A stretch of DNA of 64,000 nt from Marsupella aquatica (Eukaryota > Marchantiophyta), in NCBI GenBank assembly GCA_973895155.1, contig OZ316894.1, positions 8,184,001 through 8,248,000 on the forward strand, written 5' to 3'. A program made the translations under genes and the position numbers. Shown piece by piece: positions 60,222 through 64,000 of the stretch (positions are counted from its first letter, which is position 1; every line of letters begins with the position of its first letter). The notes beneath the pieces are model-generated. The model had not been told where the DNA came from and did not search any database. It saw nothing but the letters and a program-made list of their open reading frames with translations.

Positions 60222-60305
60222 TTGATTCAGGAGAGCTACGAGGAGAGCGCTTCAAGCTGCGAGGAGAGCGCTTCAAGCTGCGAGGAGAGTGCTTCAAGTG
60301 CTGGG
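60222..60305. repeat. 21-bp minisatellite
   Basis: CGAGGAGAGCGCTTCAAGCTG is repeated about three and a half times. The open + frame 60131-60400 reads it as a 7-residue LRGERFK repeat. The frame is unlike any known protein and I do not call it a gene. Confidence 0.75.
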
Positions 60306-60400
60306 AGGGGATACCTCAAGAGGAGAGCTGGGAGGAGTTCTTAGAGTACAGATTGTTCAAGGAGATAGAGATTAACACGGGGATTAACATTGAAGAGTGA

Positions 60401-61135
60401 TCGAGGAGATTAGACAGTCAGCCTTCATCAAAGAGTCATAGTGTGCGACTATAGAGGAACTGGCAAGAGACTGCACGAGTTATTTGTTGATGAAGATTGA
60501 GTGAACTGTCTAGAGTGGCAGAGAAGATATACAAGCTGTATGTGTCTTGAAACTATAAGTAACCATCCATTCGAGTTCTTCCTTTTTGCATTAGTTCTTC
60601 TTCAATCTTAGAATGAGAGATTGAATTGATGAATTAGATTGTGATGTGTGAACTCAATTCACTTCATAATATATATGAATCTTGAACTCAAGAATCATTC
60701 CCTAACTCGAACTTAAGTGAGAATTTAATCATTAAGATTGTAGATTGTATTTGTAACTGAGTAATATATCCGATTCATTCTAATGTTTGATGAGGTTAAT
60801 CTTTTGTTAACCTGTTCAACTTCAATCATAATCTACCTGAGTGTAGATTTTCACAAACTAACTAGCGTGACGGTTACTTGACATACATAATTTAAAATTG
60901 AACGCATATAAGCAAACAAAGATACTTGAATGAAAGTAACATATATGTATGTGCTTTCTCCTAGATTTAACACCAAATAACTTGTGGGAGAATGTTATTA
61001 TGATAAGTATTTGTGGTTGGTACATGAGCCCTACCTTTGTCATGTTGTGGTTTTCTTAAACAAATGACTTCTGAGGTGACTAGGAAACCTCTAATACTTC
61101 AAGTAGATGATCAAAATTTTAAAAAGTGACCATGA
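60401..61135. other. non-coding stretch before element B
   Basis: AT-rich; no gene seen. The 5' limit of element B may lie here but no terminal repeat was found. Confidence 0.4.
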
Positions 61136-61851
61136 ACCATGGTTCGTGTGCCTAGTAAGAGGCTTATCTGATGGCATTAATTATCTAATACTCGGAGTGA
61201 ACCAACTCTACACCTACATGTAAAAAGTGACTTCGAACCATGGTTCAAACCATATCAAACTAACTCAACTTGTAGATGGGAAAATGAAAGGTGAGTGCAA
61301 ATCATGGTACGTAGCCCTTGAATTAATGAGCCTTATTTAACAGCATCATCTAAAACTAGGAGTAAATTACCAAACTGACTAGTATACTCCTAGCTAGAAA
61401 AATAAAAATGTGACTATGACCAAAGGCCACAAACCATGGTTCATAGTCACATGATCTATATGATACATGAACCTCAGTCTCCTGCTTTGCTTAAGTATGA
61501 TTATAACTCTCTTTAATATTGTTTACATTCTGGTCAAGAGAAACTCATACATAAGTCCAATAGAATACATTTGATAAAGACTTTCTTATGAATTCTAAAC
61601 TGATGGAATTATTACACATCAAACAATTATAATGCAAGATGACTTTCTCTTGTAATACTGATTTGCTTTTGTTTTAACATGTATCATTCATGGTGAATTT
61701 AAACCTAGCCTGAACACTGTTTCTTGATGACAATACTATAAAAACACCCCATAAGAAACACTTCATATCTATAATATGATAAAAGATAGTCATGGTAATT
61801 ATACGCCTTAGTACTTTTTTTATATTCTCATTAATGGAGCGAACCATGGTT
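61136..61851. promoter_or_regulatory. AACCATGGTT palindrome cluster upstream of element B gene
   Basis: Exact copies at 61136, 61236, 61432 and 61842. The flanks often extend the symmetry (CGAACCATGGTTCA, GCGAACCATGGTTTGC). The spacing of 100-410 bases is looser than at element A. Confidence 0.6.
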
Positions 61852-62157
61852 TGCAGTTGCCATCTTGTGGTAAGACATCATTTAAGTATGTAGTAGTTTA
61901 GGGTTTTGGGTCAAATGTACACAATGCTTCTTGAACTCAATGGTAAGTAACAACCTGCCAACTTAGTTGTGAGGGCTACTCATCTCAGACAATTACACGA
62001 GAGTTCAAGGCTATTGAGAAACAAGGGAAACAAAGTAGATCTGGAAAACTAAGACAAAAAGTATACGGTCCCTTGGGTATATTCAGAGAAAAAAACAACA
62101 ACTATATCTTAGGAACAGAGGTTAACTTTGATTTGGATTGAATGTGCAGATAAAATA

Positions 62158-64000
62158 ATGGCGACATCTTGGATTATTGTCGGTGAAACCGTAGGTTTGT
62201 GCATATCAAATAAAATGGTTGCGAAGGGTATCATTCAAAGTGTGGATCCATCTCGGATTTGCCATAATGTTCCTCTTGGGCCTCTTCAAGTTCTTGTTAC
62301 TTTGAAAGAAGTATTTGATGGGGAAATTCAATGGGATCATGGTGAAAGCTTGGCTGACATGATAGGATCTTTTCTAGTCTGGAAAAAAGGTCAACTTCAG
62401 CAACTTGAAATGGTTACTAGATACCTACCTAATACCTCATACAAGAATGGAGCTTCAACGAGCAATGGAAGTGATACCAGCCAACCAGAGATCTCAAATG
62501 AGAATGAAGCTCAAGGAAACCAACCGGAGTGGTCAAATGAGAATGGAGTTGAATCTAGTGGAAATCCTCTTCGAATTTCATCCACAAGTTTATGGATGGG
62601 AATGGTTGTTAAAGTACTTGATGAAACACATTTTGCCTTTGCCATTGCAAGAGTAATGGCTGTTAATCCAGAAGTGACATTGGGAGATACTACTCTTCGA
62701 AATACACATGTGGGAATCTTGATTGATGAATATATTCAAGGTGCAACCAATGATCACCTGAAACATAGAGATTGTTTGAGGGCATGGCCATTGGATAGGC
62801 TCGTCACAAGTAACGGAAGGCTATTAGCCTCATTTTTTGTAGATGCAGAGGAGGAGGATCTAGATGCTTCAAGTCGAAAGAGATCATACATTCCAATAAC
62901 CAGAAAAAGAAAACAACCTTCTCTTTCTTTGTCAAAGAAAGACAAGTCCCTTTCCAAAGAAGATGTGGAGGAAATCAGAAAACAGAAATGTTGCCTTCGT
63001 CAGTGCTGCCATCTTCTTGACCCTCATGTGGCAAGGGGGATTAGGGAGAACTATTGGGAGAAATCATTTGAGATGCGAAAAGAGTATGAGATCAATGCTA
63101 TTGTCAATATATTGGAACTATCTAATACTGAAAAACTAATCATCATTGAAGGGAAGGCAATATGCTTGGAGGGCATGGAGGATTTTGCACTCCAAAGGGC
63201 GAAGTCAATTCTATGAGCTCAGAAAGGCTGTGGGTAATGGGGTGAGGATAGCTTATCATGGAAACCAAGGAAAGAGAAGGATAACTGAACGAGTTTCTCA
63301 AGCCTATATGTCATTGCATGGGTTGATTGATGAGTGCGCAGATCTTCATCATGCAAAAATGAGGACGACTGCAGACAAGTCTCGACAAGTTTTAAAGGAG
63401 CTACCTACAAGTTATACTTGGGAAAGTATTAGGAACAAGCTCAATGCTACAAATTTAGAGCTTGGTCTTCAACCAATCTCCCAGTCCACATTGAGTATTT
63501 TACATCAAAAGTACTTCAAGGAAGTGACGATTCATAAGAAAGGCAATAACTTTTCCAAGTGTACAACTTGTAGTGAGTTGATGCAACGGAAAGCAAATCT
63601 GACCGGTGTGAAAGAAGAGATTGAGATTTTAAAGAGGGATGAAATCGCTCATCATCGTGATCATACTGAAGGCAGATTATTATATCACTCTTGGAGACGC
63701 CAGTCTGTTGATAATCCAAAACAGGTCTTATGCATAATTCATGATAAAATGGATCATTGTAAGACTGCACTACCAAGGATGCCCTTTTGTCCGAAAGAAG
63801 TGGATGGTGCGATTAAACTTCCAATTACCTTGACTGGTATTTTGACTCATGGCCATGGTCCAAAAGCTATTGCTCAATATAATGTTGGAGTGTGGGCACC
63901 TGATGCCAATGCCACAATTGGTTCACTTGACACAATACTTCGAATGTTGGAAAATCCAGAACCGATGATCAAATCTTTAGTGGAAGGGCCAGATTCCACA
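62158..64000 (+). CDS. element B protein: two DUF8039-like domains plus Cys-rich, DUF7869-like region (frameshift, partial)
   Basis: ATG at 62158, nine bases after a TGCAG acceptor. Residues about 7-90 (ETVGLCISNK..., IGSFLVWKKGQL) and about 143-216 (LWMGMVVKVLDETHFAFA, NTHVGILIDE, CLRAWPLDRL) are two copies of a domain resembling the TNPA C-terminal DUF8039-like domain, with its final (G/A)x-h-x-W-P. Next come a KR-rich linker and CCLRQCCHLLDPHVARGI. Near 63185 the frame shifts by one base: frame 1 ends TGA at 63216, while frame 2 continues SKGRSQFYELRKAVGN without a stop to 64000. Frame 2 holds FSKCTTCSEL and VLCIIHDKMDHCKTALP, the layout of DUF7869-type proteins whose Asp may be catalytic in an RNase H-like fold. 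That function is inferred. The gene is cut by the window end. Confidence 0.6.

Larger units (their letters stand above)
61100..64000 (+). mobile_element. AACCATGGTT-box element B (putative novel transposon, continues past window)
   Basis: Four exact boxes occur at 61136, 61236, 61432 and 61842, with a variant near 61295, in the kilobase upstream of a gene starting at 62158. The same box in the same position relative to a gene occurs at element A, and I saw it nowhere else in the window. The gene product has domains typical of plant transposon accessory proteins. Ends are not defined. Confidence 0.45.

Noticed and set aside
60131-60400. 89-residue frame with LRGERFK repeats
   Set aside because: Openness is explained by a 21-bp minisatellite; no start context or homologous family is seen.

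Overview
This window looks like nuclear DNA of a land plant. It has one spliced malectin-like/leucine-rich-repeat receptor kinase gene with GT-AG introns, and it is otherwise dominated by plant transposons: CACTA/EnSpm, Copia, a Tc1/mariner-type element and a tRNA-derived SINE-like copy. Interstitial telomere repeats are of the TTTAGGG (Arabidopsis) type. A bryophyte, lycophyte or fern would fit, but the sequence alone does not settle the lineage.

Layout. 1-1619 is the 3' end of a CACTA element (last exons of its second gene, then subterminal repeats, ending CTAGTG). 1620-8859 is repeat-rich and without a convincing gene: a degenerate repeat field, a 893-bp TA-flanked inverted-repeat element (2364-3256), a 39-bp minisatellite (6193-6425) and a SINE-like copy (about 7140-7365). 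8860-18404 is the only host gene that looks intact, a receptor kinase with about 17 exons on the + strand. 18660-22215 is a 5'-truncated, frameshifted Copia element on the - strand with a 135-bp 3' LTR. 22900-31100 (element A) holds a broken multi-exon gene on the - strand of unknown family, with a possible ParB-like part and an FCP1-like tail; its non-coding DNA is studded with the palindrome AACCATGGTT. 31100-35700 is non-coding with small duplications.

35704-52971 is a complete 17.3-kb CACTA element: matching terminal inverted repeats and a TGA target-site duplication. Besides a TNP2 transposase (one frameshift) and a TNPA-like second gene, it carries an EDM2-like PHD-finger ORF, a double-BRCT ORF and a reverse-strand ribosomal protein eL20 (RPL18a) pseudogene. 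52972-60400 is repeat DNA: a reverse-transcriptase C-terminal fragment, telomere-like repeats, a 36-bp-arm hairpin, a ~1-kb tandem duplication and a ~50-bp satellite. From about 61100 to the window end lies a second element (B) with the same AACCATGGTT boxes upstream of a gene. That gene encodes two domains resembling the CACTA TNPA C-terminal domain, then a Cys-rich part and a DUF7869-like part.

The most novel signals are the AACCATGGTT-box elements A and B, and the CACTA element that carries chromatin-reader and BRCT domains beside its transposase. Transposon genes encode their own mobility; the receptor kinase is functionally unrelated to them. All family names are from reading the sequence, without database searches.
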